A DNA stretch of 64,000 bases, from assembly GCF_014216315.1 (NCBI RefSeq), contig NZ_CP045702.1:7068001-7132000 (forward strand), read 5' to 3'. Under the pieces are notes generated by a model. The model ran no database searches. It had not been told where the DNA came from and saw only the letters and a list, made by a program, of their open reading frames with translations. Shown here in pieces: positions 41,637 through 50,757 of the stretch. Every line of letters begins with the position of its first letter. Position 1 is the stretch's first letter. The stretch is from Streptomyces finlayi. Its GTDB lineage: Bacteria > Actinomycetota > Actinomycetes > Streptomycetales > Streptomycetaceae. The position numbers were made by a program, and so were the translations under genes.

Positions 41637-42089
41637 TCAGTACCCCCGGCCCTGGTACGGGCGGTTGTACGGGTCCTCGTACGGCGACGGTACCGGTGCG
41701 GGCCACGGCGAGGCCGGACGCATCGACTCGTACCCCGTGCCGGGCGCGGGGCGCTGGGGCTGGGGCTGGGGCTGGTAACCGCGCGGCGCCCCCGGCTGCT
41801 GCGGGATGTACGGCGCAGGGGCGTGCTGCAGCTGTGCGGGCTGCATCGGTGCCTGTTGGTACTGGGGCGGCGCGGGCTGCTGGTAGCCGTAGGACGGCTG
41901 GGCGGGAGCCGCGGGAAGGGCCGGCAGGGCCGGCAGATAGCTGTTGCCGGTGTCATAGGCGGCAGGCACTCGGATCGGTGCGATCTGAGGGGTGCCCCGC
42001 TCCGCGACCAGGGAGTCGTAGATCGGAGTGTCGGGGAACGACGGTGCGGCGTAGTAGCCGCCGCCGTAGGTGGAGCGGGGGGAGGTCAT
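41637..42089 (-). CDS. DUF6643 family Pro/Gln-rich protein
   Basis: Protein of 150 aa, start ATG 42089 (MTSPRSTYGGGYYAAPSFPD). The conserved N-terminal 45 residues (TPIYDSLVAERGTPQIAPIR) are followed by a long Pro/Gln/Tyr/Ala tail with short repeats (PQPQPQRP, QPAPPQYQQ), likely disordered. The tail is encoded partly by a GGGGCT hexanucleotide repeat. It matches Streptomyces DUF6643 proteins; the function is unknown. It is in the same direction as the MOSC gene, 20 bp upstream of it, so they are probably co-transcribed. Confidence 0.68.
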   Translation of the reverse strand: MTSPRSTYGGGYYAAPSFPDTPIYDSLVAERGTPQIAPIRVPAAYDTGNSYLPALPALPAAPAQPSYGYQQPAPPQYQQAPMQPAQLQHAPAPYIPQQPGAPRGYQPQPQPQRPAPGTGYESMRPASPWPAPVPSPYEDPYNRPYQGRGY

Positions 42090-42357
42090 GGCACCTAAGT
42101 TAAGCCCACGATGTGCTGATTGGGGAGCCCGATAAGAGGGTTGATTTGGGTGTTGTGAGTGAACAGGGATCCCCAATGCGAGCGAACTTGGGAAAAAAGG
42201 GCACCCCGGCGCTCGATGATCGTGTAAAGGGCGAGTTCACGAGGGGTTACCGACGGATCGCGCGGCCGGACCCGCACGGCTGTGGGCTCCCCGGCGCGCC
42301 GGGGATTAGGTTGTCCCGGAAAGGCTTTCGGCGGCCGGACTCACAGTGGGGGCGATC

Positions 42358-43626
42358 ATGGTCATGCTAAAGGGAACCAATGTTCCGGTGCCGGCTCAGG
42401 CCGTGCGGGTCGAATTGGGGTGGCGCACCACCCCGGGGGCGCCGGACGTGGATGGCTCCGCGCTCCTTCTCGCCTCGGGAAAGGTACGCAACGACGCCGA
42501 CTTCGTATTTTACAACCAGCCGGCCCACGCGTCGGGCGCGGTACGCCACGAGGGCAAGGCGGCCGACGGAGACCGGGTCACGGACACCCTCGTGGTGGAC
42601 TTCTCGCGCATCGAGCCCGCCATCGACCGTATCGTCGTCGCCGCCTCATCGGACGGCGGGAGCTTCGGCCGGGTGACAGGGCTCTACGTAAGGGTCGTGG
42701 ACGCGGCGAGCGGCGCCGAAACGGCCAGGTTCGAGAGCACCGACGCCACCGTGGAGACCGCGTTCATTCTCGGCGAGCTCTATCTGCGCCAGGGAGCCTG
42801 GAAATTCCGGGCCGTCGGCCAGGGGTACGGCTCCGGACTTGAGGGCCTCGCCACGGACTTCGGGATTTCCGTCGACGAACCACAGCAAGCCAAGCAGCGT
42901 CCCCAACTCCAGGCGCCCCCGGCGGCCCCCATGGCAGCTCCACCAGCACCCGCACCCCGGCCCGCAGCCCCGCCGGTGACACAGCCCGTGAGGCTGACGA
43001 AGGTCACCCTCACGAAGGAAGCGCCTTCCGTCTCCCTGGCCAAACAGGGCGGCACCTCGGGAGCCCTTCGCGTGAATCTCAACTGGGAAGTGCGCAAACA
43101 GTTCAAGAGCTGGGGCGCCAAACTCGGCCGGGCCGTCGCGATGCACGCCGACCTCGATCTCGATCTCTGCGCACTCTACGAACTCACCGACGGCAGCAAG
43201 GGAGTTGTCCAGGCTCTCGGAAACTCCTTCGGCTCTCTCGGCGGGCCGCCCTATATCCATCTCGACGGCGACGACCGGACCGGTGCCCGTTCCACAGGTG
43301 AGAACCTCACGGTCAACCTCGACCACAAGGACCGGCTGCGCCGTCTTCTGATCTTCGTCACCATCTATGAAGGTGCCAGGAGTTTCGCCGATCTGCACGC
43401 CACGGTCACCCTGCGCCCGCAGCACGGCGCCGCCATCGACTTCTCCCTCGACGAGTGCACGGTGCCCTCCACCGTGTGCGCGCTCGCACTGATCACCAAC
43501 AACGCGGGAGACCTCACCGTGCAGCGTGAGGCCCGCTATCTCGTACCGCAGCGCGGAGTGAGCCCGCAGCGCACCATCGACGCCGCCTACGGCTGGGGAA
43601 TGAACTGGACCCCGGGCCGCAAATGA
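42358..43626 (+). CDS. TerD family protein
   Basis: Protein of 422 aa with two TerD-type domains. The N-terminal copy has KGTNVPVPAQAVRVELGWRT, DFVFYNQPAHASGAVRH and RIVVAASSDGG, the calcium-binding core of TerD. A linker of Gln/Pro/Ala repeats follows (about 180-215), and a second, divergent TerD-like copy (about 220-420) begins VRLTKVTLTKEAPSVSLAK. TerD proteins bind Ca2+ and are linked to tellurite, phage and stress responses and to differentiation in Streptomyces. ATG 42358; an alternative ATG is two codons later. A 270-bp gap upstream separates it from the DUF6643 gene. Confidence 0.87.
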   Translation: MVMLKGTNVPVPAQAVRVELGWRTTPGAPDVDGSALLLASGKVRNDADFVFYNQPAHASGAVRHEGKAADGDRVTDTLVVDFSRIEPAIDRIVVAASSDGGSFGRVTGLYVRVVDAASGAETARFESTDATVETAFILGELYLRQGAWKFRAVGQGYGSGLEGLATDFGISVDEPQQAKQRPQLQAPPAAPMAAPPAPAPRPAAPPVTQPVRLTKVTLTKEAPSVSLAKQGGTSGALRVNLNWEVRKQFKSWGAKLGRAVAMHADLDLDLCALYELTDGSKGVVQALGNSFGSLGGPPYIHLDGDDRTGARSTGENLTVNLDHKDRLRRLLIFVTIYEGARSFADLHATVTLRPQHGAAIDFSLDECTVPSTVCALALITNNAGDLTVQREARYLVPQRGVSPQRTIDAAYGWGMNWTPGRK

Positions 43627-43641
43627 CCCGCGCCCCCCGCG

Positions 43642-44823
43642 TCACCGGTCCGGTGCGGCCTCGGGGCGGGCGTACGTACGCCCCTTCCAGGCCGCACCTC
43701 GTCCCCGGCGGTGCTGCACGGCCGAATCGACCGTCATCAGCAGATACAGCAGCGCGGTGACCGGCAGCAGGGGCGCGAGCCACAGCGGCTGCCGGTAGTA
43801 CGCCAGCATCGGCATGTACGTTCCCGCCATCACCGCCCAGGCGGCCCCGCCCGCCCACACGGCCAACGCGTCACCCGTCAGCAGACCGGCGACGAGTGTG
43901 ACGGGCGGGGCGAGATAGACGAGAGCGAGCCCCGGCACCGTCCCGGCGAGCAGCAGCGGGCTGTGCCGCAACTGGGTGTACGCGCTCCGCGAGATCATCC
44001 GCCACAGATCCCCGAGCCGCGGATACGGGCGCACGCTGTCCACCCGCTCCGCCAGCCCCAGCCAGATCCGGCCACCGCTGTCCTGCACCGCACGCGCCAG
44101 GGACACGTCGTCGATCACCGACTGCCGGATGGACTCCGGAATCCGCGCCCGCTCGGCGGCCTCGGTACGCAGTAGCACGCACCCGCCCGCGGCAGCGGCC
44201 GTCCCCGAGCCTGCCCGGTTCACCCGGCGGAACGGGTAGAGCTGCCCGAAGAAGTAGACGAAGGCCGGGACGATCAGCCGCTCCCAGGCACTGACCACCC
44301 GCAACCGGGCCATCTGCGAGACCAGGTCGAAACCGTCCGGGGTGCCCGTGGTCGCCGCGGCGACCAGCTCCCGCAGACTGTCCGGCTCATGCGCGATGTC
44401 GGCGTCCGTCAGCAGCAGGAACTCCGGCTTGCGCTCCCGGGCCAGCGTGACCCCGTGCCGGACCGCCCAGAGCTTGCCGGTCCAGCCCGGCTCCGGCTCC
44501 CCGGGCGAGGAGACCGTGAGCGGCAGGCCTCCGTACCGTACGGACAGCGTGCGGGCGAGATCGCCGGTGCCGTCCTTGCTGCAGTCGTCGACCAGGAAGA
44601 TCTCGGCCTCGCCCGGATAGTCCTGTGCCAGCAGCGAGGGCAGGCTCACGGGCAGCATGCCGGCCTCGTCACGGGCCGGGACCACGACGGCCACCGACGG
44701 CCAGCGCGCCGGAGCCGTGCGCCGGGGCAGCCGCTGGTCCGTGCGCCAGAACAACCCCTGCCCCAGCAGCAGCCACACCCACACGATCAGCGAACTCACG
44801 GCGATCCAGGCAACGGCGCTCAT
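43642..44823 (-). CDS. Family 2 glycosyltransferase, HpnB-like
   Basis: Membrane-bound GT2 enzyme of 393 aa resembling hopene-associated glycosyltransferase HpnB. An N-terminal helix (AWIAVSSLIVWVWLLLG) is followed by the GT-A fold: VAVVVPARDEAGMLPVSL, EIFLVDDCSKDGTGDLA, the DxD-type FLLLTDADIAHEPDSL, and the catalytic base region SVIDDVSLARAVQDSGG. Several C-terminal helices anchor it. Whether this strain makes hopanoids cannot be told here, as no shc or other hpn genes are in the window. It ends 15 bp from the convergent TerD gene. Confidence 0.85.
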   Translation of the reverse strand: MSAVAWIAVSSLIVWVWLLLGQGLFWRTDQRLPRRTAPARWPSVAVVVPARDEAGMLPVSLPSLLAQDYPGEAEIFLVDDCSKDGTGDLARTLSVRYGGLPLTVSSPGEPEPGWTGKLWAVRHGVTLARERKPEFLLLTDADIAHEPDSLRELVAAATTGTPDGFDLVSQMARLRVVSAWERLIVPAFVYFFGQLYPFRRVNRAGSGTAAAAGGCVLLRTEAAERARIPESIRQSVIDDVSLARAVQDSGGRIWLGLAERVDSVRPYPRLGDLWRMISRSAYTQLRHSPLLLAGTVPGLALVYLAPPVTLVAGLLTGDALAVWAGGAAWAVMAGTYMPMLAYYRQPLWLAPLLPVTALLYLLMTVDSAVQHRRGRGAAWKGRTYARPEAAPDR

Positions 44824-44881
44824 CCGCCGCAGTCTGCCCCACTTCCACAGGGCCGCAAGGGGTGTCGACTATGGTGACCGG

Positions 44882-45667
44882 GTGAAGATTGCGCTGATGG
44901 ACTCCGGAATCGGCCTGCTCCCCATGGCGGCGGCGGTGCGCCGGCTGCGCCCGGGCGCCGACCTCGTACTCTCCTGCGATCCGGAGGGGATGCCCTGGGG
45001 ACTGCGTACGCCACAGGACGTGACCGAACGCGCGCTCGCCGTGGCCCGCGCCGCGGCCCTGCACCGGCCGGACGCCCTGATCGTCGCCTGCAACACCGCG
45101 TCCGTACACACCCTGCCCGCGCTCCGCGCCGCGCTGGAGCCCGCGCTGCCGGTCATCGGCACCGTGCCCGCCATCAAGCCGGCGGCCACGGGCGGCGGCT
45201 CCGTCGCCATCTGGGCCACCCCGGCCACCACCGGCAGCCCGTACCAGCGTGCGCTGATCCGTGACTTCGCCGGCGCCGCCGCCGTCACCGAGGTCCCCTG
45301 CCCCGGCCTCGCCGATGCCCTGCAGCACGCCGACGAGCCCGCCATCGACCGTGCCATCGCGGCCGCCGCCGCCCTCACCCCGCCGGACGTACGGGCCGTC
45401 GTTCTCGGCTGCACCCACTACGAACTGGTCGGCGAGCGCATCCGCGCCGCCGTTCAGCAGCCCGGCCGTGAGCCGGTCGCCCTGCACGGCTCCGCCGACG
45501 CCGTCGCCGCCCAGGCGCTGCGCCGCATCGGCGCCGGAACCCCTCCGTCGGCCGAACCCGCCGGAACCCTCGCGGTCATCCTCGGCGGACACGCCGCCGA
45601 ACTGCCGGAAGCCGCTCTGGCCTACGAGGAAGGGCGTCTGCTGAAGGCGCTCAACCTCGTCCGCTGA
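44882..45667 (+). CDS. Aspartate/glutamate racemase family protein
   Basis: Cofactor-independent racemase-like protein of 261 aa. Both catalytic cysteines are present: Cys70 in LIVACNTASVHT and Cys177 in VVLGCTHYELVG. The N-terminus is KIALMDSGIGLLPMAAAV. The usual PYG motif after the first strand is MPWG, so it is probably a MurI paralogue rather than the housekeeping glutamate racemase. It starts at GTG 44882 and is divergent from the HpnB-like gene with only about 60 bp between. Confidence 0.82.
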   Translation: MKIALMDSGIGLLPMAAAVRRLRPGADLVLSCDPEGMPWGLRTPQDVTERALAVARAAALHRPDALIVACNTASVHTLPALRAALEPALPVIGTVPAIKPAATGGGSVAIWATPATTGSPYQRALIRDFAGAAAVTEVPCPGLADALQHADEPAIDRAIAAAAALTPPDVRAVVLGCTHYELVGERIRAAVQQPGREPVALHGSADAVAAQALRRIGAGTPPSAEPAGTLAVILGGHAAELPEAALAYEEGRLLKALNLVR

Positions 45668-45737
45668 CCGCCCGGACCGTCCCCGACGGGGCCGACAGCC
45701 CCTCCTCGGCACGCGAAGTCTGCGTACGCTTCCTGGC

Positions 45738-46298
45738 ATGAGGGACCACACCGGCAAGGACAGCCACGGTTCGAGCGAGGCCCCGTCCGCTGTCTGGCAC
45801 GGCCGTGCGACCAACCGTGCCCAGTGGCTGCTCGCGATAGCGGGCGCGGGGTGCGTGGCTCTCGGTATCCAGCTGGCCGTCGGCTCGGCCTGGACCTCCG
45901 GAGTCGCCCCGCTGCTGATGTCCGTCATCGGCTGCATCGCCGCCGGACTGCTCATCCTGTTCGGCACCCTCGCCTTCGTCCACGTGGTGGTCAGGGTCGA
46001 CGGCGACGCCCTGGAGGTGCGCTGCGGCCACATGGGTCTGCCGCGCCGCCGCATTCTTCTCACGCACGTGGTGGGCGCGGACTTCGTCCCCAGGGTCACT
46101 CCGCGCGAATGGGGCGGCTGGGGCTACCGCTGGCGCCCCGAGCAGGGCACGGCCGTGGTGGTGCGCAGGGGCGAGGGCCTGGTGCTGCGACTCGGCGACG
46201 GCAGAACCTTCACGGTCACGGTGGACGACGCGGAAGTGGCGGTGCGGTTCATCCGCGACCGTCTGCACCTGTCTGCGACGGGTCCTCGGGCGACGTGA
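45738..46298 (+). CDS. Membrane protein with PH-like C-terminal domain
   Basis: Protein of 186 aa. Two hydrophobic helices (WLLAIAGAGCVALGIQLAVG and LLMSVIGCIAAGLLILFGTL) near the N-terminus precede a cytoplasmic or extracytoplasmic beta domain (VVRVDGDALEVRCGHMGLPRR ... GWGYRWRPEQGTAVVVRRG). That pattern is typical of small bacterial PH-like membrane proteins; the segment GWGYR is widely conserved among them. The function is unknown. It probably starts its own transcript 70 bp after the racemase. Confidence 0.72.
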   Translation: MRDHTGKDSHGSSEAPSAVWHGRATNRAQWLLAIAGAGCVALGIQLAVGSAWTSGVAPLLMSVIGCIAAGLLILFGTLAFVHVVVRVDGDALEVRCGHMGLPRRRILLTHVVGADFVPRVTPREWGGWGYRWRPEQGTAVVVRRGEGLVLRLGDGRTFTVTVDDAEVAVRFIRDRLHLSATGPRAT

Positions 46299-46466
46299 GC
46301 CTGAAGCGGACGGCGTGACGCGCCTCCTTCCTGCTCCGCCCGTCGGCTGTCGCTCTGCCGTCGCGCGCGCCGTTCACCCCGTCAGCCCCGATGCCCTTCC
46401 GCCCCGGTCCCGGCCGGACCGTCCCGGCCCGTCGTGCCCACAGGCTGCCGCCGTAGACTCCGCCAG

Positions 46467-48095
46467 GTGAGCGCCACCATCACCTCCACAGACGAATCGC
46501 CGTCCGCCCCCGCCGCCCGCGGCAGGAGGCTGGGGGCGCGGTTCGTCCGCCCGCCCGCGGCCGTGTTCTCCGGACTGCTGCTGTACGCGAGCTTCCCGCC
46601 GCGTCCCCTGTGGTGGCTGGTTCTGCCGGGCTTCGCCCTGCTCGGCTGGGTCCTCTTCGGGCGCGGGCTGCGCGCCGCGTTCGGTCTGGGGCTCCTCGCG
46701 GGTCTCGGCTTCATGCTGCCGCTGCTCCACTGGACCGGTGAGGAGGTCGGCCCCGTACCGTGGCTGGCGCTCGCCGTAGCGGAGGCGCTCTTCATCGCGG
46801 TGGGCTGCGTCGGGATCAGCGCCGTCACCCGTCTCGCGTACTGGCCGGTCTGGGCCGCGGCCGTCTGGACGCTCGACGAAGCGCTCCGGGCCCGTGTGCC
46901 GTTCGGCGGATTCCCCTGGGGAAAGATCGCCTTCGGCCAGGCGGAGAGCACGTTCCTCCCGCTCGCGGCACTGGGCGGCACCCCGCTGCTCTCCTTCGCG
47001 GTGGTGCTGTGCGGCTTCGGGCTCTTCGAAGCGGTACGCCAGTTCCGTAGGTACCGTGTCACCGGCGCCGTCCCCCGGGCCGCGATCGCCGTGGCGGCCG
47101 CGACGGTCGCCGTACCCGTGGCGGCCGCGTTCGCGGCGCTGCCCCTCGTCGACTCCTCGGCCGAGGACGGCACCGCGACCGTCGCCGCGATCCAGGGCAA
47201 TGTGCCCCGTCTGGGCCTCGACTTCAACGCCCAGCGCCGCGCGGTCCTGGACAACCACGCCGACCGCACGGAACAGCTCGCCCGTGAGGTGAAGGCGGGC
47301 ACGGTGCCCCAGCCGGACTTCGTCCTGTGGCCGGAGAACTCCTCCGACCTCGATCCGTACCGCAACCCCGACGCGCGCGACGTGATCGACGACGCCGTCA
47401 GGGCGATAGGCGTACCCACCGTCATCGGCGCCGTGGTCTCCCCGGAAACGGGCCCTCTGCGCAACACCCTCATCAAGTGGGACCCGGCGGCCGGTCCCGT
47501 CGCCACGTACGACAAGCGCCACATCCAGCCGTTCGGTGAGTACATGCCGATGCGTTCCTTCGTCCGGATCTTCAGCAAGGACGTCGACCGGGTGCAGCGG
47601 GACTTCGGACCCGGCAGGAAGGTCGGCGTATTCGACCTGGCGGGTACGAAGGTGGGGCTCGTCACCTGTTACGAGGCGGCGTTCGACGACGCGGTACGCG
47701 ACACGGTCAAGAACGGTGGGCAGCTCATCGCGGTACCGAGCAACAACGCCACCTTCGGGCGCAGCGAGATGACGTACCAGCAACTGGCGATGAGCCAGGT
47801 GCGGGCGGTCGAACACGGCCGGTCCGTCGTCGTACCCGTCACCAGCGGCGTCAGCGCCGTGATCCGGCCGGACGGCACGATCGTACGGAAGACGGAGATG
47901 TTCACCCCGGCCGCCTTGGTCGACGAGGTGCCCCTGCGGTCCTCACTGACCCCCGCGACCCGCATGGGCCCGCTGCCCGAGGGGATTCTCGCGCTCCTCG
48001 CCCTGGCCGGCCTCGGCTGGGTGACGGTCCGCGGCGTACGCGCCCGCAGGCTGCGCGGGGCGACCGCCCCCGAGACCGGTGGCTCTGCCACGTAG
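46467..48095 (+). CDS. lnt: Apolipoprotein N-acyltransferase
   Basis: Integral membrane enzyme of 542 aa that adds the third acyl chain to lipoprotein N-termini. Several N-terminal helices (about 35-220) precede an extracytoplasmic nitrilase domain. The catalytic triad is complete: Glu290 (LWPENSSD), Lys350 (YDKRHIQPFGEY) and Cys401 (GLVTCYEAAF). A final helix (LLALAGLGWVTVRGV) closes the fold. GTG 46467 is a good start; the frame is open upstream. Streptomyces commonly has more than one Lnt. It is followed after 9 bp by a NUDIX gene in the same direction. Confidence 0.92.
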   Translation: MSATITSTDESPSAPAARGRRLGARFVRPPAAVFSGLLLYASFPPRPLWWLVLPGFALLGWVLFGRGLRAAFGLGLLAGLGFMLPLLHWTGEEVGPVPWLALAVAEALFIAVGCVGISAVTRLAYWPVWAAAVWTLDEALRARVPFGGFPWGKIAFGQAESTFLPLAALGGTPLLSFAVVLCGFGLFEAVRQFRRYRVTGAVPRAAIAVAAATVAVPVAAAFAALPLVDSSAEDGTATVAAIQGNVPRLGLDFNAQRRAVLDNHADRTEQLAREVKAGTVPQPDFVLWPENSSDLDPYRNPDARDVIDDAVRAIGVPTVIGAVVSPETGPLRNTLIKWDPAAGPVATYDKRHIQPFGEYMPMRSFVRIFSKDVDRVQRDFGPGRKVGVFDLAGTKVGLVTCYEAAFDDAVRDTVKNGGQLIAVPSNNATFGRSEMTYQQLAMSQVRAVEHGRSVVVPVTSGVSAVIRPDGTIVRKTEMFTPAALVDEVPLRSSLTPATRMGPLPEGILALLALAGLGWVTVRGVRARRLRGATAPETGGSAT

Positions 48096-48104
48096 GCTCG
48101 GCGC

Positions 48105-48593
48105 ATGGCTACTCCCGACTTCATCCGAGAGATCCGCGCGACCGCGGGCCACCAACTCCTTCTCCTGCCCGGGGTCACCGCGATCGTCTTCGACGACGAG
48201 GGCAGGGTGCTGCTGGGCCGGCGCTCCGACACCGGTAAGTGGTCCGTCATCGGCGGGATCAGCGAACCGGGGGAGGAGCCCGCGGCCACGGCCGAACGCG
48301 AGGTGTACGAGGAGACCGCCGTGCACTGCGTGGCGGAGCGGGTGGTGCTCACCCAGGCACTGCAGCCCGTGCAGTACGCCAACGGCGACCGGTGCCAGTA
48401 CCTCGACGTCACCTTCCGTTGCCGGGCAACAGGTGGTGAGGCGAAGGTCAACGACGACGAGTCGCTGGAGGTGGGCTGGTTCTCCATCGACGCGCTGCCG
48501 CCGCTGAACGAGTTCGCCCTGTTCCGGATCAAGCAGGCACTCACCGACGGACCGACCTGGTTCGCGCGCACTCCCCGGGCCGAGCAGCCGTAG
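48105..48593 (+). CDS. NUDIX hydrolase
   Basis: Cytosolic NUDIX protein of 162 aa. The box runs from GGISEPGEEPAATA to EREVYEETAV (about residues 48-71), keeping all the catalytic Glu residues; the last Gly of the consensus is replaced by Ala. The VLLGRRSDTGKWSVIGG lead-in is typical of ADP-ribose or nucleotide-sugar hydrolases. ATG 48105, 9 bp after lnt, so it is probably co-transcribed. A strong bidirectional hairpin follows. Confidence 0.88.
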   Translation: MATPDFIREIRATAGHQLLLLPGVTAIVFDDEGRVLLGRRSDTGKWSVIGGISEPGEEPAATAEREVYEETAVHCVAERVVLTQALQPVQYANGDRCQYLDVTFRCRATGGEAKVNDDESLEVGWFSIDALPPLNEFALFRIKQALTDGPTWFARTPRAEQP

Positions 48594-48600
48594 ACAGGGC

Positions 48601-48644
48601 GGAAGGGGCCGCCCATCACCTCACGGTGGCGGGCGGCCCCTTCC
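48601..48644. terminator. Bidirectional terminator
   Basis: Perfect 14-bp stem GGAAGGGGCCGCCC / GGGCGGCCCCTTCC around a 16-nt loop that itself can form CACC-TCAC-GGTG. It lies between the convergent NUDIX and MHS transporter genes. Confidence 0.82.
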
Positions 48645-48674
48645 GCACGGAGCCGGGCAAGGGCGGAGCGGCCC

Positions 48675-50063
48675 TCAGACGCTGCGGGCGTCGGCGGGCA
48701 CCGCGGCCTGCGCGTCCGATGCCTTTCCGTGCTCCGCCCCGATGTCCGACAGGTCCCGGTTGCGGGTCTCCTTCGCACACAGGATCGCCACCATCGTGAG
48801 CAGCGCCGCGGCGATGACGTACAGGGCGATCGGCGTCGAGTTGCCGTAGTGGTCGAGCAGCGCGGTGGCGATCAGAGGCGCCGGCGCTCCGGCCGCGACC
48901 GACGAGAACTGCGCACCGATGGACGCCCCCGAGTACCGCATCCGCGTCGCGAACATCTCCGAGAAGAAGGCGGCCTGCGGTGCGTACATCGCGCCGTGGA
49001 ATACGAGGCCGACCGTGATGGCGAGCAGCAGGTTCCCGAAGCTCCGGGTGTCGATCAGGGCGAAGAACGGGAACATCCACAACCCCACGCCGACCGCACC
49101 GATGAGATAGACCGGCCGGCGCCCGATCCGGTCGGACAACGCGCCCCACAGCGGAATCACGACGAAGTGCACGGCGGAGGCGACCAGTACGGCGTTGAGG
49201 GCCGTCTGCCTGCTCAGGTCCGCCTCTATCGTCGCGTACACCAGGATGAACGCCGTGATGACGTAGTAGCTGATGTTCTCCGCCATCCGAGCGCCCATGG
49301 CGATGAGAACGTCCCGCCAGTGATGCCGCATCACGGCGACCAGGGGCATCCTCTCGGCCTTCTCGCTGGTTGCCTTGCGTGCCGAAGCCTGGGCCAGAGC
49401 GGCCTTGAAGACGGGTGATTCATCGACAGAGAGACGAATCCACAAGCCGACCATCACGAGCACGCCGGAGAGCAGGAAGGGGATGCGCCATCCCCAGGCC
49501 AGGAACGCCGCGTCGGACATCAGCGCCGTGAGCGCCGCGAGCACGCCGGTAGCCAGCAACTGACCTGCCGGGGCGCCGGTCTGCGGCCAGGACGCCCAGA
49601 AGCCGCGCCGCTCGGCGTCACCGTGCTCCGACACCAGCAGCACGGCCCCGCCCCATTCGCCACCGAGTGCGAATCCCTGCACGAGACGCAGGACCGTGAG
49701 CAGAACCGGGGCGGCGGACCCGATGGCGGCGTGCGTCGGCAGCAGCCCTATGCAGAACGTCGCGCCGCCCATCAGCAGCAGACTCAGCACCAGCAGCTTC
49801 TTGCGCCCGAGCCGGTCTCCGTAGTGGCCGAACACCAGGGCACCGATGGGCCGGGCGGCGAAGCCGACCGCGTACGTGAGGAAGGAGAGGAGAGTGCCGA
49901 CGAGCGGATCGGACCCGGGGAAGAACAGCTTGTTGAAGACCAGCGCGGCGGCCGACCCGTAGAGGAAGAAGTCGTACCACTCGATGGTCGTTCCGACGAG
50001 GCTGGCGGCGACGATCCGGCGAAGGTTCGAAGGTGCTGGTGGAGAGGTTGCTGGGGCGGCCAT
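48675..50063 (-). CDS. MHS-family MFS transporter
   Basis: Metabolite:H+ symporter type MFS permease of 462 aa with twelve helices. Family signatures are VGTTIEWYDFFLYGSAAALVF in helix 1, RPIGALVFGHYGDRLGRKK in loop 2-3, and RLVQGFALGGEWGGAVLLVSEH in helices 4-5. WASWPQTGAPAGQLLA follows. Substrates of this subgroup are dicarboxylates, proline/betaine, shikimate or similar. I used ATG 50063 (MAAPATSPP); an upstream start is possible. Confidence 0.9.
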   Translation of the reverse strand: MAAPATSPPAPSNLRRIVAASLVGTTIEWYDFFLYGSAAALVFNKLFFPGSDPLVGTLLSFLTYAVGFAARPIGALVFGHYGDRLGRKKLLVLSLLLMGGATFCIGLLPTHAAIGSAAPVLLTVLRLVQGFALGGEWGGAVLLVSEHGDAERRGFWASWPQTGAPAGQLLATGVLAALTALMSDAAFLAWGWRIPFLLSGVLVMVGLWIRLSVDESPVFKAALAQASARKATSEKAERMPLVAVMRHHWRDVLIAMGARMAENISYYVITAFILVYATIEADLSRQTALNAVLVASAVHFVVIPLWGALSDRIGRRPVYLIGAVGVGLWMFPFFALIDTRSFGNLLLAITVGLVFHGAMYAPQAAFFSEMFATRMRYSGASIGAQFSSVAAGAPAPLIATALLDHYGNSTPIALYVIAAALLTMVAILCAKETRNRDLSDIGAEHGKASDAQAAVPADARSV

Positions 50064-50757
50064 GGATACCACTTCCGGGCGGTTGGCGGGGACGTATGCG
50101 TGTCGCCACACCGTAGGAAGGGGCAGGTCAGGGGCGTATGTGGCGGGACACCATATTTCTGGTGGCTGGTGTGCGTGCTGCCGCTACGGGGAGGTGGTGC
50201 GGATCTGTTTCGTCCGTATCGGGGTGGACGGGCCGGGCGGGAGCGTGCTGTCCGATTTGCACTGTTCGCTCCCGTCTGCCGACCTGGACCCCGCGGTCGC
50301 GAACCGGACGATCCGACCGCCCCGGCGACGAGGCCGGACGCCTCGCGACTCCGGCGGGCCTGGAACAAGACGTGGTACGCCAGGAGAAGACCGGAAGGAA
50401 TCGAGAGTAATAGCCACCGCCCCCTCCCCTCGCTCAACTTTCATTTTCCTCGTAAGGGAATTTTGACTCAGGGGCGCATCTTTCGACCCTCGCACGGATG
50501 GCGCGCGCACGGCGCCCCGTCCGAGAGTGCTTCCCGCCTGGCGCTTTGGTGCCACTTCCGCGTCGGAACCGGTTTGGCCTGCACCAACGCCAAGGGCCGG
50601 TATGTCCGGGCAGCCAGTGGTCGAGACCAATAGCAGGGCGCGACGGCCCTCCTTGGGCCCTTGCGTGACCGGCCGTCAGGCTCGATCCTGCAATTTCTCC
50701 GCACCGGCCGAAACCGCGGAGTCAGGTTCTTTCAGAACTACTTGGGCGGAGATTGAC
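50064..50757. other. Long non-coding stretch upstream of M23 peptidase
   Basis: About 690 bp without a credible gene on either strand. It contains an AT-rich patch at 50438-50470 ending in TTGACT (50463-50468), which could be a -35 box, but no convincing -10 follows. The long space before a secreted cell-wall hydrolase could hold a regulatory 5' leader. I looked for the conserved blocks of the c-di-AMP riboswitch known in front of some Streptomyces hydrolase genes and did not find them. Confidence 0.45.

Noticed and set aside
50064..50757. c-di-AMP (ydaO-type) riboswitch before the M23 peptidase
   Set aside because: Expected for some Streptomyces cell-wall hydrolases, but the conserved blocks of that riboswitch could not be found.
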